Positions 11,046 to 24,009 of a stretch of DNA of 64,000 nucleotides are shown piece by piece (position 1 is the stretch's first letter; every line of letters starts with the position of its first letter). The translations under genes and the position numbers were made by a program. Below the pieces are notes generated by a model. That model ran no database searches. It worked only from the letters and a program-made list of their open reading frames with translations, and was not told where the DNA came from. This DNA comes from Pseudevernia furfuracea (lineage: Eukaryota; Ascomycota; Lecanoromycetes; Lecanorales; Parmeliaceae): assembly GCA_022315425.1 (NCBI GenBank), contig JAIUPT010000038.1, positions 1,054,001 through 1,118,000 of the forward strand. Direction: 5' to 3'.

Positions 11046-11916
11046 ATGAACTCCTTCGATGGCAGAGTCGTTGCCCTCACCGGCGCCGCCTCCGGCATCG
11101 CCCTGGCAACCGCCCGCCTTCTCGCCTCCCGCGGTGCATCTATCTCCCTCGCAGATGTCCGACAAGAACCCCTGGACGCAGCCGTAGCCGATATCAAAAA
11201 ATCAGACCCAAATGTCAAAATTTACTCAAAGGTTGTCGATGTGAAGAATGGCCAGGAAGTCGGCGACTGGCTTGACGAAACCATCAAACACCTAGGTCCC
11301 TTGACCGGCGCCGCAAACCTCGCCGGTGTGCTCAGCATGGGCAAGCAAATTGTGGATACGAAAGATGAAGATTGGCATTCCATCATGGATGTGAATTTGA
11401 CGGGTGTCTTCAACTGCGTAAGGGCGGAATTGCAAAGGATGGATAAAGATGCGAGTATTGTGAGTGCGTCGAGTGTGGCTGGATTAAAAGGTCATGCGGG
11501 CACGGCTGCCTATTCGACTAGCAAGGTAGGTTAGCGGCTCCTTGCTACCCGCGAAGGTATTGGGGATGGGGATGCTGATGCTGCAAGGTAGCATGCGGTT
11601 ATTGGCCTTACACGCTGTGCGGCTCAGGAAGCTGGAGCGAGGAATATCAGGGTCAATTGTATCGCCCCGTCAGTTATTCCAACGTCTTCCCCTCGTCGGT
11701 TTTCGGGATAGCTGACATGCATCGTCATCACCAAGAGGACCAATCGACACCCCCATGCTCAGCTCCTTAGCCGGTTCCACCGACCGCAGCAAGCTGTGCA
11801 TTGAGAGGATGGGAACGCCGGATGAGGTGGCTAAGCTGCTTGCGTTTTTGCTGAGCGATGAGAGTAGTTATACCACTGGGGCTTGTTACACTATAGACGG
11901 TGGGTATACTGCTTGA
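11046..11916 (+). CDS. Short-chain dehydrogenase/reductase
   Basis: Three exons (11046-11525, 11592-11668, 11736-11916; introns of 66 and 67 bp) give 245 residues, the normal size of a classical SDR. The Rossmann cofactor motif TGAASGIA is at about 13-20. The active site comprises Ser in SIVSASSVAG and the YSTSK motif (Tyr, Lys) at about 156-160. After the first splice come HAVIGLTRCAAQEAG and RVNCIAPGPIDTPM, and the end SSYTTGACYTIDGGYTA is typical of the FabG-like group. The Asp at the end of the second strand (SLADVR) suggests NAD(H) preference. The substrate is unknown, and the neighbours (bub2, sulfate permease) do not help. The ATG at 11046 gives the canonical short N-terminus (MNSFDGRVVALTG). 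Confidence 0.88.
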
Positions 11917-12282
11917 AGGATGAGGGATGGGAGGGGTTTTCGGTCAAATATTTCAATTGCGTTGACGTCCGAGTGTTCTGATGATGCTAGTGCGGGGTTT
12001 GTACCTTGGGAATAGGTCAGTGCCTGAATGATCTTACTTATTGCAAATATAAACATGGGATCACTGAGTTCACCTCCACGCATTAACAACATCATCGCGT
12101 TGCCTTCCTGGAATTGGGTACATATGAATGAGTGTGTGAAACAAAGTTACCGACCATATGTACCTATCCTCCACAACTACATGACCCAAACTTGTAGATA
12201 CATATAAAAACATGTCAAAAGTTGATTTTTTAGTCAAGAACAATAAATCAGTCGTTCGTTCCGGCCCACAACTACTTGCCAT
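11917..12282. other. Convergent intergenic region
   Basis: 3' regions of the SDR gene and the minus-strand sulfate permease. Nothing else is recognised. Confidence 0.45.
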
Positions 12283-14967
12283 TCAAACAACCTCAGTACC
12301 CACTCCCTTGGCGATTCCCCCCTCGCCTCTCATCTCGACATTATAAATAGCACTCTGCAGCGCGCTCGTCAGATCGGTATGGAACAACGGCTTGTTCAGC
12401 CCATGGATGGCCGCCACCCTGGCCGTGGGCACCTTCAGACCACCATAAGCTTTGCTGTTCTTCAACTGCTGCCCTATGTCACTGCCACTCGTGGAGCTGG
12501 CCGTATCATGGCCGTGCGCGATCGCATCTGCCTTGTTACCGCCGATGCTGCGGTTCCTCCCTTCCTCCGTACGCTGGCGTCGCAACTCCTTCTCATTCAC
12601 ATCATACTCTGCCGCCGCCGCCGCACTATGAACTCCGCCGATTTCCGCCACGCTAAAAACAGGCTTCCAGCGCTCAAAGGCTGGCGCATCACCTTGAGGA
12701 GTGGGGAACCCGAAGCCAGCGGAGGCAAGGGCTCGTTTAGTCCAGCGATTGTTGATGCAGGCGAGATGCCAATCTACGGTGTCAGGGGCGGCGTAACGGT
12801 CAAGTTGGTTGCGGACGTCGATGAGGTGTTGCACAGATGTGATGTCGACATTGTTCACGGAAGAGAAATCGAGGATGATAGCTTTGAGGGTGGGTCTGTC
12901 GGGTTCGATGGGGACGGGTTTGCCGCGGCGAGGGCCAGGATCGTTCCAGGGGCGGTCCTGAATTGTGTGTCAGTTAATGCAGTAGCAAAATGGGGTTGGA
13001 GAGAAGGAATTTACGCCGATTTTGGGGTAGGAGGCGGGGTTGGTGCGGCGGGTTTGTTTAAAAATGGTGGCGACCATGTAGTCGAGGTAATGGTTGGCGT
13101 TAGGGTAGTTGAAGCCTTCCGAGAAGCGGTACATGAAGATGCCTGGGTATGGTGATTCAACCTCGACTTCGGGATTGGAGCCATCATTGTGGCCTATTGG
13201 GAGGAACAGATTTCGAGTGGATTTGTCGGGATCGCTGGAGCCGAAAGTGCCATGTTGATCCATCATGTGGTCTCCAATGACCGAATGGATCTTCACTTTG
13301 CCAAGGAAACGGCCTTTGGCTTTGACGACGCGGAATAGCAGGACAGCGACCGAGATAGAGATTGTTGTATAGATACCGTCCTCAATGCTGACAAAAACAG
13401 TCACAAAGACACCGGCAAAGAAGATGATGACTTCCAACGGAGAGATGCGCCAGAATTGGTAGATTGTGTTTGGAGGCGTGATCAGGTCTCCGACTGCATG
13501 GATGATGACCGCTGACAAACTTGCGTTGGAAATGTAGAAGAAGACAGCAGGCAGTGCGTAGATGGCAAGAAGGACCACAAGAGCGGTTATGACACCGGCA
13601 AGCGGAGTTCGCACGCCGGCTTTCGCCTTGATGGCGGTCCGGGAGAAAGACCCAGTAGCTGGATAAGCTCCAAGGAACGGGCCCAGTAAGTTACTAACTC
13701 CAATGGCTACCATTTCCTGGGATGGGTCGATGGTGTAATTGTTGATTCGACCGAACGATTTGGCGATCGCGATATGCTCGATGAGAATCACAATGATGGA
13801 GGCGGGAAGCTGGTTTGCGAAAGCACTGATGAGTCTCTTGTTTACGGTTGGGACTGCAGCGTTCTTAAATCCTCGGGGCACTGTGCCCAGGATCGAGAAG
13901 ATAGGCTTTGAGCGGTGGTGCCTATTCACGAGCCAGCTGATCAGGGTGTAAAGAAGAATGACGAAAGAGGTTCGAAGTGTCGAGATGAAGAAAAACATCT
14001 TGGCTCTCTGTGGCATCTTTCGAGCTCCAAAGTTACAACCGCTCCGTATCATGTACAGCATAGCTAAAGCGGTCAGGCCCATGGCAGCATCGATCTTGGT
14101 TCGCCCAAGATGCTTCAAGATGTTGATGACGACCTTGTACGTAGCATCTCTGTTGGAGAATCCAGTGATCCCCATCAGCGCGGGGACTTGACCGACAGCG
14201 ATATTCAAGGCAGACCCAGTCATATAGGCCGAAATGGCGGCCAGAGAGATGAAGTCGACAATCCAGCCACAACGAATGAGCCCGATGAAGCAGATGACGG
14301 CACCAGCAATGACAGCAAGTGCGGAAGCAATGACGTTGGGGTGGTTTTTATATTCGGGGAGCTTCGTAATGACTTCGGTAACAACGGTGCCGGTAACTGT
14401 TGACATGACGGCGACGGGCTATCAAGCGTCAGCGAAGCAGCAGAAAGAGAAACCTCTTGTTTGACTGACACCGATGGTGATGTCCTTGGATGTGGCAAAG
14501 AACCAGTATATCAAGACGCCCATGAATGAAGAATACAAACCGAATTGTGGGGGGAGCAAGGCCAATTTGGCATAAGCCATTGACTGAGGAACGACGACGG
14601 CTCCTACGGTGATACCTGCAGATCCGTCATCAACTGACAGCTCCACGAGCCAAAATGGAAATTGCGACTGACCTGCGATCAAATCCCCGACGAGCCAAGT
14701 CGCATTGTAGCGGCCAATCCAGTGAGTGAAGGGGAAGAGATTATAGGCCCAGTTTATAAAGGTATGAGGAGTAGGTGCGACCTGGCTGATCCATTCAATT
14801 GAGGTAGGCTCCTGTTCGACAAAGGTGTCGGCTGTGGATACGGAGTGGACTGATTCACCTCTTGCAAGGTCTTCTTGGCCGGTTGGATTGCGATATTGCA
14901 GCTTGATACCCAAGACCTTTGCCAGGCCATGGCCAACTTTGGTAGCCGTACTCGAAGACATGTTCAT
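12283..14967 (-). CDS. SulP-family sulfate permease with STAS domain
   Basis: Four exons (14967-14673, 14615-14470, 14418-13015, 12957-12283; introns of 57, 51 and 57 bp) give 839 residues, the usual length for fungal SulP transporters. The family signature VVPQSMAYAKLALLPPQFGL is seen after the first intron. It is followed by many membrane helices (for example VIASALAVIAGAVICFIGLI, VILLYTLISWLV and VIFFAGVFVTVFVSIEDGIY), and FLGAYPATGSFSRTAIKAKAG is the conserved SulP motif. The C-terminal cytoplasmic part is a STAS domain (LKAIILDFSSVNNVDITSVQ) interrupted by a poorly conserved acidic loop. The protein imports sulfate across the plasma membrane for sulfur assimilation. The frame is open upstream of 14967, but no ATG occurs there, so I use MNMSSS. 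The long 5' flank is consistent with regulated expression, but I cannot point to a specific site. Confidence 0.93.
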
Positions 14968-17011
14968 TCTTCTATCGGGCCCAACTAGTGACCCAGCCTT
15001 TTGACCGAATGAGAAGGGACCGGTAGCAGACCAGCAGACGAGGTTGATGACAATGAGACCAAGGTAGGTAGAGTGAAGGGTGAGCAAGGATGTCTGCAGG
15101 GACCCGTCCTGCAGGATGTAATGTATACGTATATATGTATATATGTACTCTAGGTTCTAGGCCCATGTAGGAGGGTGTTGTGTCACTTGTGTGGAGGGAT
15201 GGAAAAGAAAATAAGGTAATACTCAATACTTGATCAATACTAATATGATGCTTTTAACATGATTGTCTTCGGGTGTAATATACGACAATGCTGCCGAGGA
15301 ATTTCATCATCAATCACATCAATCCATCATTATATCATTATATCAATTTATCAATATTGATATTTGTGGAGCTTACTCGAGGAGGATGGTGGACCGTGTC
15401 GTCCTTACTCCTTAGCAGTCAGATACTACATATGTAGTCAGATATCCTAAGGTATGGCGTGCTCGGGGTGAAATGCCGTTGATGGATATTCTTCAACCAA
15501 CAACATTCAAGTACCACGCTTACTAAGCAACCCAAGGGGAAAACTAAAGTAAAGAGTTAGATGATCCGGGGACCAAAAGGCGTGCTTTTCTCATGGCTTT
15601 CCCAATAGTATAATGTGCATCCATCAGCGGTCCAGCGAGCAGACTCCTCACTTCTCATTCGTCAAGTCCATCTACCGCGCGCTGAGATGTGTGGGGTCAG
15701 TCGGGCTCCTGTTCTCGATTTGACACATGGCTTGCTGGTCAATATAGGAAAAAGCAAGCGATTTTATCAAAGCATATATTTACCCTGCCATTATTATCTA
15801 CTTGTTTCCAGCACAATCGCATTCATTGTGACAAGCAAAGATTTAAATCACATTCATTGTGACAAGCAAAGATTTAAATCACACACGCTCTAGTCTCTAT
15901 TCCAAACTTTAACCCCACCATCCTCGGTCAAAAGTGGCCAAGGGAACTGACGCCAAAGACACGTGCTGCAAAGAGGCCGTGAGGTAGAGAGCCAGCTGCA
16001 AGTCAGGCCGTGGGGATACTAGAGCGTCGAGGACGCAATGAGAGGCAATGATCAGATGGGCAAATACTGGCGGACTCGGGATTCGAGACGCAAAAACCCC
16101 CCCCCCCCCTTCTCATATTTCCACGTATCCTGCCTTTTCAGCATTTGAAGCCACAATTGCCTGTGCAAGCAGCATTGTCATAACCCGAGTGATCTCCATA
16201 CCTGTCCGTCGGACGACAAAAGATTAGCGAGTCATAGGCATCCCCAGGTCCCACCATCATCGTGGCTCATGGGGGTAGGGATCACATCTTGGCATCGGAG
16301 TGAGGAGATGATCACAGCATTCAAAAAATGGGAAAACGTGGGCAGACAGATGGACCAGGGGATATGTCGAAGATGACCACCGGGAGGACGCTATCCATCC
16401 ATGCCGCTAATCTTTCAGTCCGCCACATACATTAGGCTACGGTATTGCTGAAGTATCCTATCACCCTTCGTACTCTTGTTATAGCAAAGAGTAACGACGT
16501 GGGCTGTACTTGACCCCGATCTGATTTTAAACTTTGAAACTCCCCATTCACTTCACTTACCGTGCACGCCTTGAACTCCTTATATCATAAAATTCAAACA
16601 TGGAGCCTCACAAGACTGGAAACCAAAGTTCGCAACGTCCAACTAGCCACAAAACACAAAAATTGGGGGAGTAATGGCCTACGTATCAGCTAGTGAGGAG
16701 TTCAATTGACGAGTAAATGCTTCAGATAGAATTCTCTCTAGTACGTTGGAGCCCTAACATAGCTGTCGTCTAGGGGAAGGCCATCGAATCATAAAAGTAC
16801 AGTGCTTGTGCCCTCGCTGAATAGCATACCATCTTCCAATATTGCCCAATGTGCCCGCGTAACATCCTCCCACCTCTCTGCCATTCCTTCACTCAAGCGA
16901 TCAATGCACATTTTGCTTGGTCTTTGGTGCTGACCAAATGGCTACAATCGTTGATGGTGATGCTGCTCTCTCTCATTTGCTGCCAAGTTACATCTTACGG
17001 CCCAAAACTGA
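14968..17011. other. 2-kb gene-free region with simple repeats
   Basis: This region is upstream of the sulfate permease and downstream of snt2. I see no supported gene. It contains an AT-rich TATATGTA-type microsatellite at about 15119-15147, an AT-rich stretch at 15300-15362, a perfect 31-bp tandem duplication (15820-15850 and 15851-15881) and a run of 13 C at 16097-16109. The permease promoter presumably lies in its left part. Confidence 0.5.
15820..15881. repeat. Perfect 31-bp tandem duplication
   Basis: The unit starts CATTCATTGTGACAAGCAAA and ends GATTTAAATCA. It is present twice, head to tail, without a mismatch. This suggests a recent local duplication, for example by slippage. Confidence 0.9.
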
Positions 17012-20000
17012 TCAATGCAGCAAATTCCGTAACGATGGGCTAGCACTCGCCCCGTTGGCCAACTCACTCGGCCACCGGTTCTCACTCCCAAACCCCTCGG
17101 GAGGAGTCCTCGTCCTTGGAGGTGGACTACCACATTCAGGGTATGGTCCCTGCGCCGACCTCGAAGATGAACGAGCATGGGGGACAGAAGCCATCGTCCT
17201 GGGAGGTGGGCTACCATATTCGGGGTACGGCCCTAGCGCCGACCTCGACGATGGACGAGCCTGGGGCACAGAAGCCACTGTCCTGGGAGGTGGACTACCA
17301 TATTCGGGGTATGGTCCCAGCGCCGCCCGTGACGATGGAGCCGGGGGAGGAGTCATCGTTCTTGGAGGTGGACTGCCATAGTCGGGGTATGGCCCTAGCG
17401 CCGCTCTTGATGCTGGAGCCTGGGGAGGGGTTCTCGCCCTTGCAGGTGGACTACCATACTCGGAATACGGCCCCCTCGCCGATTGTGAGATGTTCGGGAC
17501 TGCGAATGGATTCTCTGCCGCTTCAGGTGGGCCGTGAGGTCCTTGCCCATGCTCGCGCATTGATGGCGATCGCATCGGGTGTGGCGGTGGTGGCACATGA
17601 GAGCCTCGCATTGCAGGTGGAACATATGGCACCTGGTACAAGTTGCCTGAACTGTCTCGCCGATACTGGAAGGATGGTGGCTCGGCAGGTACGCCGTTCA
17701 CGAGATGTGGAACGTGATACTGAGGTGGTAACCCGCGATGAAGTACACCTCGCGTATCGCGGTATGTTGGTGTAGGTCCACGATAGCCGGGTTCTGGATA
17801 TTGGGGGGGCGGGGGTGGTGGGTAATGTTGCGGAGGAGGCGGAGCCACCACAGGAGGTGAGTGCGGTACAACACCATTCGACGCCCGTTCTGGTCCGTGA
17901 TAGTTCTGTCCTGCCTGGTTTGGCCATCCGTGATAGGGTTCCTGAGTCGCCGGCTGGGGTGTTGATGGCCAGATCAGGTTAACTTGTGGCGAGGATTGTT
18001 CTGGCTCAGATATAGAGTGGTTTTCTGGTTCAACTGGCTCGGATGGAGGAGGTGTTGGGGTAGGCGGAGGCGTAGGCTCTCTGAGCTTGCGTAGATGACA
18101 TTTGTGACAGAAAAACTTTGTTGGCTCGTTGGTATCACTCCCAGCTGGCAAGCCCTGCTCTCCACCATTTGCAACCCCATTGGAGCTGTGCGTGGGTGTT
18201 GCACCTGAAGCTTTGCTGTCTTCGGCTCCATCTCCGCTGAAATCACCATTGAGCACTGGTGCCGGCTCTGCTTGAGAAGACGAAACAGGCCTACCAGCAA
18301 GGTCGCTGTGCGGGTCTGAACCATTCCCATTGACGTGTCCATTTGGAAGTGCATCGGATGGCTGGGAAGAGACTTCAGGAGGCCCTGCAGCGCTTTCAAT
18401 TACTGTGGGCGCTTTCGGTTCAGAGACGACTTTGGGCATTATCTCATGCCACTTTGGGCTCGCGTCTGTACCGCACATGCCACACTCTTTCGCGTCAAGC
18501 TCAGCAGGAGTTTCTTCGCTCAAATGAACCACGCGATCGCCGTCTTCGTCAACTTCATCAGACCTCACTGTGAATGTCGAAGGCGAAACCCTGGAGCTCC
18601 TGGTGGTGGGCGCCGATGAAGAAGCTCCAACTGTACCACTAACTGAAGTGGAATTAGAACCGCGATGATTTGCGCCAGCACCTCCAACCTGTGCTGCAGA
18701 CTTTGTAGCGGCATCAACGATAAGCGCCTTGCGCAGCGTTCCGGTCAAAGAGGTGTCAGCCTGCTTGTGACTGCGAGCAAAGACCTGGAGTGCGTTCAGA
18801 GTATCCTGTGGTTCAGACATGGGATGTATGGGATGCTTCGGTGGGTGATCCCGACAGTAGACGACTGCTGTAGCGTTTCCCACTTCACCTCCCATGCCCA
18901 CGGTATTGACTGCGTGACTGCGCGAGCTTTTGACGGGATTCAGATCGAAGCCGAGTATACCGCCATATTGCTGTGCGCAAGTTGGGTGCACATTTCCTTG
19001 ACAGTGGCTGCAGTTGATGCAGGCTCCATCGGGTTTCTTGCACAGTTTGCATGCTGTGTTGTATTTGGCAATAGGAACAGCGCCAAATCCCTCTGCCGGC
19101 TCAAGTCTCTGAGGATCGCCGAATTTGATCTCGGGATGAAAGATCGCACAAACTACGTGGACCCAGTTGTTACCCGAAGTACGCTTGAGAGGCTGACGGG
19201 GCTGCTCCGGTCTGCCTTTTGCTTTCTGGTCGCGGTGGTATAGCTCCGTCGCGGTTAAGACCAATTCCCGCTCCAATCTTTCCTTTTCACGCTCGCGGTC
19301 TGACTTTTTTTTATGAGACACTTTTGGAGGTTCCATGAGCTCCGTGTCAGTATATGCGCGAACTGAGCAAAGTACGCAGTCGTAGGTCGTTGAAAGCTGA
19401 TGCCCAGAATCGTTCGCACACATATCACAAGTCCACGTGTCTTTTGGTCGCTCTTTCGCAACACCGTAACAATTTCGGTGTACAGTTAGCCTGCAGTACT
19501 TACACTCAAGGTGTTCGTCATTCAAGGGTTCGAATTCGTAGCAGACGGCGCAGGGCTGGAGCCTAATTCGGGGCTGCTCAGGTATGAGAGCTGGTTCAGG
19601 TGGCTTTTCGATGATTTTCTTCTTCGGAGGCTCGACAGGTACGACATTCTGGGGTCCCAAAACCACTGGGTTGTCAGCTGCCATTTTCTGCTTTTTCTTG
19701 GGACCATCCTGCCCTGGATGAATTGTCAAGCTGGGTGGAATTTCCACGCCAACGGATGCTGCTGCCGCCGCAGTGGTGGTGCTCATTCCGATCGAGCTGA
19801 CCTCGTTGGCACTAACAAGCTCGATTAGAAGTTCCTCGTCAATCCTACGTCTCCATGCTCTACCACCGCCACTGGCAACCTTTTTGGCGAGCTCATTTTC
19901 GTTTTCCCATTGAATGCCATAACGGCGCCAGAGCATTGCGCAGCGCTGGCAGAGCGCGAGCATGAGGTGGGCATTTTTGTCTCTGCTGTTTTTGAAGCTA

Positions 20001-22757
20001 GGGTCAATGGGAACCGTTGTGCCTGGAGCTGTTGCAGGTGCTCGGCGCCATTGCGGGGACTGGCGAGTCGCACAGAATTTACATTCGAAACCACGCTTTC
20101 GCAGATCGGCCTTTTGATTGTCGAAAGCAGAGTCATCGACATCATCTGCAACATCATCTGCGAGTTTGGAATCTGCCTGTTGAGCCTGCTTTTTCCCTTT
20201 TCGTCCCTCAAAGTTGCCCCAGACCTGCTTGCCGAGGGGGGTCTTCTTCCACATATAGTAGATTCGAACAATGGTACCGTGCTTTTGATGTTTCCCAACA
20301 TGCCTAGAAATAGCTCGTAGCTCTGATCCGTATCTCCTCACACCATCTACAAACTTATTCCAGTCCTCTGGCGAAAGCTCTGGCTCCTTGAGGTCCTTGA
20401 GAGTCACCCTTCGAAGCTGTTGCAATGCCTTCTCACTCTGGTAACCGTTTGTGGCTAATAATTCCAGCGCTTTGTCAAGAAAATTGGTGTTATATCCTGG
20501 GAGCCCATCGATCAGAGTAGGCGCCATAGCCCTGGCGCGCGCCATGTAATCATCAACCACCTTTTCGTGTTCAAGAGACCCATGGCGATCAACAGAGTCA
20601 TCACCACCTCTTGTTGACGTCTCACCCACTTCAGGCATTCGAAAATTTAGCTGAGCGGTGTTTCTAGGGTCCCCAGCCGGATAGTCTTCTCCCCGTGCAA
20701 CATATCCAAGTGGCTCATCCATGACCCACTTTGGACGCTTCTCCTTTGTGACTTTATCAGCCTCAAGTGCTGCAATTGTCTCTTTGGTCAGTTTTGCGTC
20801 CTTTTTATGAGTCGCCCCTTTCATATACTTTTTCTTGATATCTGCAGGCTTGACGAGCTCCACAGGTTGGCCATGCCATACCTGCACATTGGCCTGATGT
20901 TTAGGCCCCAATCGAGAACTGGCTCGTGGATATATGCGATCATCGTAATCGAGAGCATCTTCCACCCGGCAATGAATACCCAGATATCGGTATGGCCAGA
21001 GCTTTGCTTGCGCAATTTGCTCTGCTGTTGGTGGTCGAGGTCCAGAATTCTGGGTGTCTGCATCGTGTGAACCGCTGCCGTTGTTGGGATCCGCATGCTC
21101 ATCTTCCTCTTCATCAACGATCTCCTCTTCCTCTCCTTCTATAGCTTTTTCGCCAACGATTGGGGTATTTCGAGCTTCGAGCTTCTTTTCCTGCCTGCGA
21201 CTGCACGGTCCACATGACCATCCAAATCCACGGGCTGGCTTCTTGAGTAATGGTGGTCGCACGCAGTTCATATGATAGGTATTCTTGCAAACAGCACAAT
21301 CAACTGAATCATTGCTGTTGACTATGATTAGCGGCATGTCGGTCAAAGACGGTCAGTATGCACTTACCTGGCACAGTATCCCTGACATCGCTTGCACGAT
21401 TTGATAGCGCTGGTCAATTCTTTGCCGCGCCCTATCTCCACAATAACAAATTTCCACCGCTCATCCAAAACCTTCTTGACCTTGGCAGGAACGTTAATTA
21501 CTTGACTGGTAGGAATGACTTCATAGTAGCGGTGTATATAGCGATCAAATAGCTTCTCATACCAGAATGAATCCTGTATCTTCCTGTATTGATCTAGGTC
21601 TTGTATGTCGTTTCTATGCGTGATGTGGCATTTTCCTCTCAAAGATGTTATAGGGCACGTGTCGGACTGCATCGAAGCAAAGACAACTCGGGTGTCATTG
21701 ACTTTACGTTGCATGTCTCGTGGACGTAGATACCAATTGACGCGCAATGCGTCAACAGGTTTGCTGAGGTCGTTGTCGATATGCAGGAATTCCATTACCC
21801 GCGCCAAGTAGTATGGCTCACCAGGAGGTTCGCATACCAGATACACTTGATCTGTGCAGAAGTCAGCGACCGGGATTATTTGGTTTGAGATCTGGGCATC
21901 AGCCGCTATGGAATAGCCAGGAGATTGAACGTACCGTTGACCGCTAGCACGGTTCCATCATCAGCCTTCAACTTTCCATTTTTGAGATAGCCTCGACAAG
22001 TTTCGAAAGTCATCAAATTTGTCTCTCTGGATGCCTTGGAGCTTGGAACACCCGCTGTCCTTCGCGATACGCCAGTTGCAGGAGTTTGGGTTACGGCCGA
22101 GGAGGTATGCGATGTGGTAGGCCCATTACCGGGTGCTTTGCGCTTTCTCGATGGCGCCGGAGGTGCGGTACTGGGTTCAGGGTTGACAGAAAAGCTCGAC
22201 ATCCCGGGAAGATGATCTTTCTGAACGGTTGGAAGTGCTGCTTTGTTGTTCGTCGGCGGTGCGATGGGTGCCGTGGTTGATGAACGACGAGGGTTGGCGG
22301 CTGATGGCTTATCGCTGTCTCCCGACGGTGCAGTGTTCGGTATGGAAGGTCCTGGGCCAGCATATGGTCTTTTGGTAGAGCTCCACTCGTATTCCATCTC
22401 GACTTCCCGATCTTCGGCATAGTTGGGTCGTGGATTTCCTGTTCTGTTTCGAGACCTCGTGCCATATGGAGAAGCGCCTGTTGCATCCATGGAGTTGTTG
22501 GCTGGTTGATCGGACGGCATGGAGGAGGAGGACGATGTTGCGGTCATTGGTTGCGACTCGAGGTTCGTCGACTTAGCCGCAGAGTGGGTGGGCAGATGTG
22601 AATTGTGTTGAGGCGACTTGGAGGATACGCGTGGTGGTAGCGAAGCAAAGCCTGATTCATTTTTCGCACTGGCGGGGCGTGAGTGAGGTGCAGGATGTTT
22701 CAGTGGATCTGCCATGGCCGGCCTATCAAATTTTGCACCGCCATTATCATCCGCCAT
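17012..22757 (-). CDS. snt2: Snt2-type BAH/PHD/SANT chromatin regulator
   Basis: Three exons (22757-21935, 21851-21368, 21314-17012; introns of 83 and 53 bp) give 1869 residues. After a disordered, Ser/Pro-rich N-terminus comes a BAH domain (about 260-400; VYLVCEPPGEPYYLARVMEF). A first PHD finger follows (about 425-475; CAVCKNTYHMNCVRPPLL), then an ELM2-like region and a SANT domain (about 749-797; LSPEDWNKFVDGVRRYG). A GATA-like zinc finger lies at about 847-895 (CKFCATRQSPQWRR then CQRCAMLWRRYG), a second PHD at about 1024-1070, and an extended PHD at about 1082-1260 (NNWVHVVCAIFHPEI). A last Cys4 finger is split over CGMCGTDASPKWHE and FFCHKCHLRK. Snt2 recruits histone deacetylase and demethylase activity and supplies an E3-like function in stress responses and development. 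The Pro-rich C-terminus contains five tandem repeats (see 17118-17480). It is longer than yeast Snt2 (1403). Confidence 0.92.
17118..17480 (-). repeat. Five in-frame tandem repeats in the Snt2 C-terminus
   Basis: The core GPYPEYGSPPPRT (variants YSEY, YPDY and YPEC) occurs five times. Repeat units of 84, 84, 78 and 78 bp (28 or 26 residues) start near 17118, 17202, 17286, 17364 and 17442 on the plus strand. All differences keep the frame. The linkers carry A/P/R/S-rich sequence (SSRAALGPYP and similar). Confidence 0.9.
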
Positions 22758-24009
22758 GCCTGCAGCCGAGCTGTCCTCGCAGGTAATTCCTACGAGGACA
22801 ACCGCCTTGATTGATCAGGTGTTGTTTGAGGAATGATGCTACATTTGCAAAGGTGGTCCATTAATATAAGTATGAAGGAAAGATGAAAAGTTTTGGAAGG
22901 GGAGACTGGCTGCCTGTGGCCAGCATGTGATGTGTGGAGAAAAGTGTCGCGCTTGTACTGAGGACCGGTGCGGCTCCTGCACAGGTCACAAAGTATCCTG
23001 ACGGATCTTACTGGAGAGCAGCTTTATAGTGATGGCGCGAGGAATTGGGGTAGAGCGCTGGGGAGGGGGGGGGGGGAGCTATTAGAGCGAATGAGGACAG
23101 AGGGAGGAATGTATAAAGAAAAAGAGAGCAGGGACAAAAGTATGAGGTTAAGGGCAAAAAGACTGGAGGCAAACGCTGATGAAGGAGGAGGATATCTATG
23201 GCTTCGGCTCGTTAGGCGTAAGGCATTTTGGCGCGCCGCTAAAAAAAATGCCTGCCAAAATATTAATCCCCTCCCCACTCCCACCCGTTCCTGGTTGGAT
23301 GTTCACTTCACTTTTGATACACAATACGAGACTCCCAACTCCAGTTCTACCAACTTCCTGCCACAGGAGAATTATATTGGAGAGCTGGCTTTGAAACAAA
23401 GCTTCCTTCTTCTTCGTGGTCTTGATATATATCAATCCCAGAGTCACTCTACATTTCCTTCTTTTCCAACTCACCGGACTGCTGCTGAAGCCTGCCCATC
23501 CCCACCAATCATGCTGTCGCACTGTCGCACTTATTGACCAGCAAAAAGTTCACTTTTTCCAGATTCACAATGCATCCAGGAGCTTGCAAGGTCGTTTGCC
23601 GTGGCGGCGGGGCAAATTCAAGTGTTCGCTGTCCTCTCAGTCTCCTCTCCGTGCCTGTCTCATAGGCCAGACGTTTCTTAGGCCCAATACGGTTAGACTT
23701 ATAATTTGGCCCGCGTCATCTCTTGGCGGAGAGGCAGAGTGAACGCTGGGAGCCTCGGGAGCTTTAAGTATAAGGTAAGGTACACGATACAAGTGAAGTG
23801 GTCTAGGGTTACATGTAAAGTAAACAGAGGAGACCATCACCATCTCTTCCCCTCCTCGCCCTCATAATATCATAATACACTTCTCACTCATCCTTATCAT
23901 TCCTTTTTTCTTTTCTCTTTGCTCCTCTTCCTCTTCTTTTCCCGGCCTTTCTCCGGCGCTTTTGGATTCATGGGCTTGCATTTCAATCTCCTATGGCTTC
24001 TTTTTAGCA
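22758..24009. promoter_or_regulatory. 1.25-kb divergent promoter region snt2 / HELQ-like helicase
   Basis: No supported gene lies here. It contains a run of 12 G at 23065-23076, an AAGGTAAGGTA element at 23772-23782, and a strong pyrimidine tract at about 23880-23950 just upstream of the helicase ATG, typical of a fungal transcription start region. Confidence 0.5.

Noticed and set aside
12379..13155. 258-codon plus-strand open frame
   Set aside because: It is antisense to the STAS end and last intron of the sulfate permease, whose frame and splices are well supported.
17116..17775. 219-codon plus-strand open frame
   Set aside because: It is antisense to the Pro-rich, repeat-containing C-terminus of snt2. 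It is open only because of the repeated codons and has no motif.
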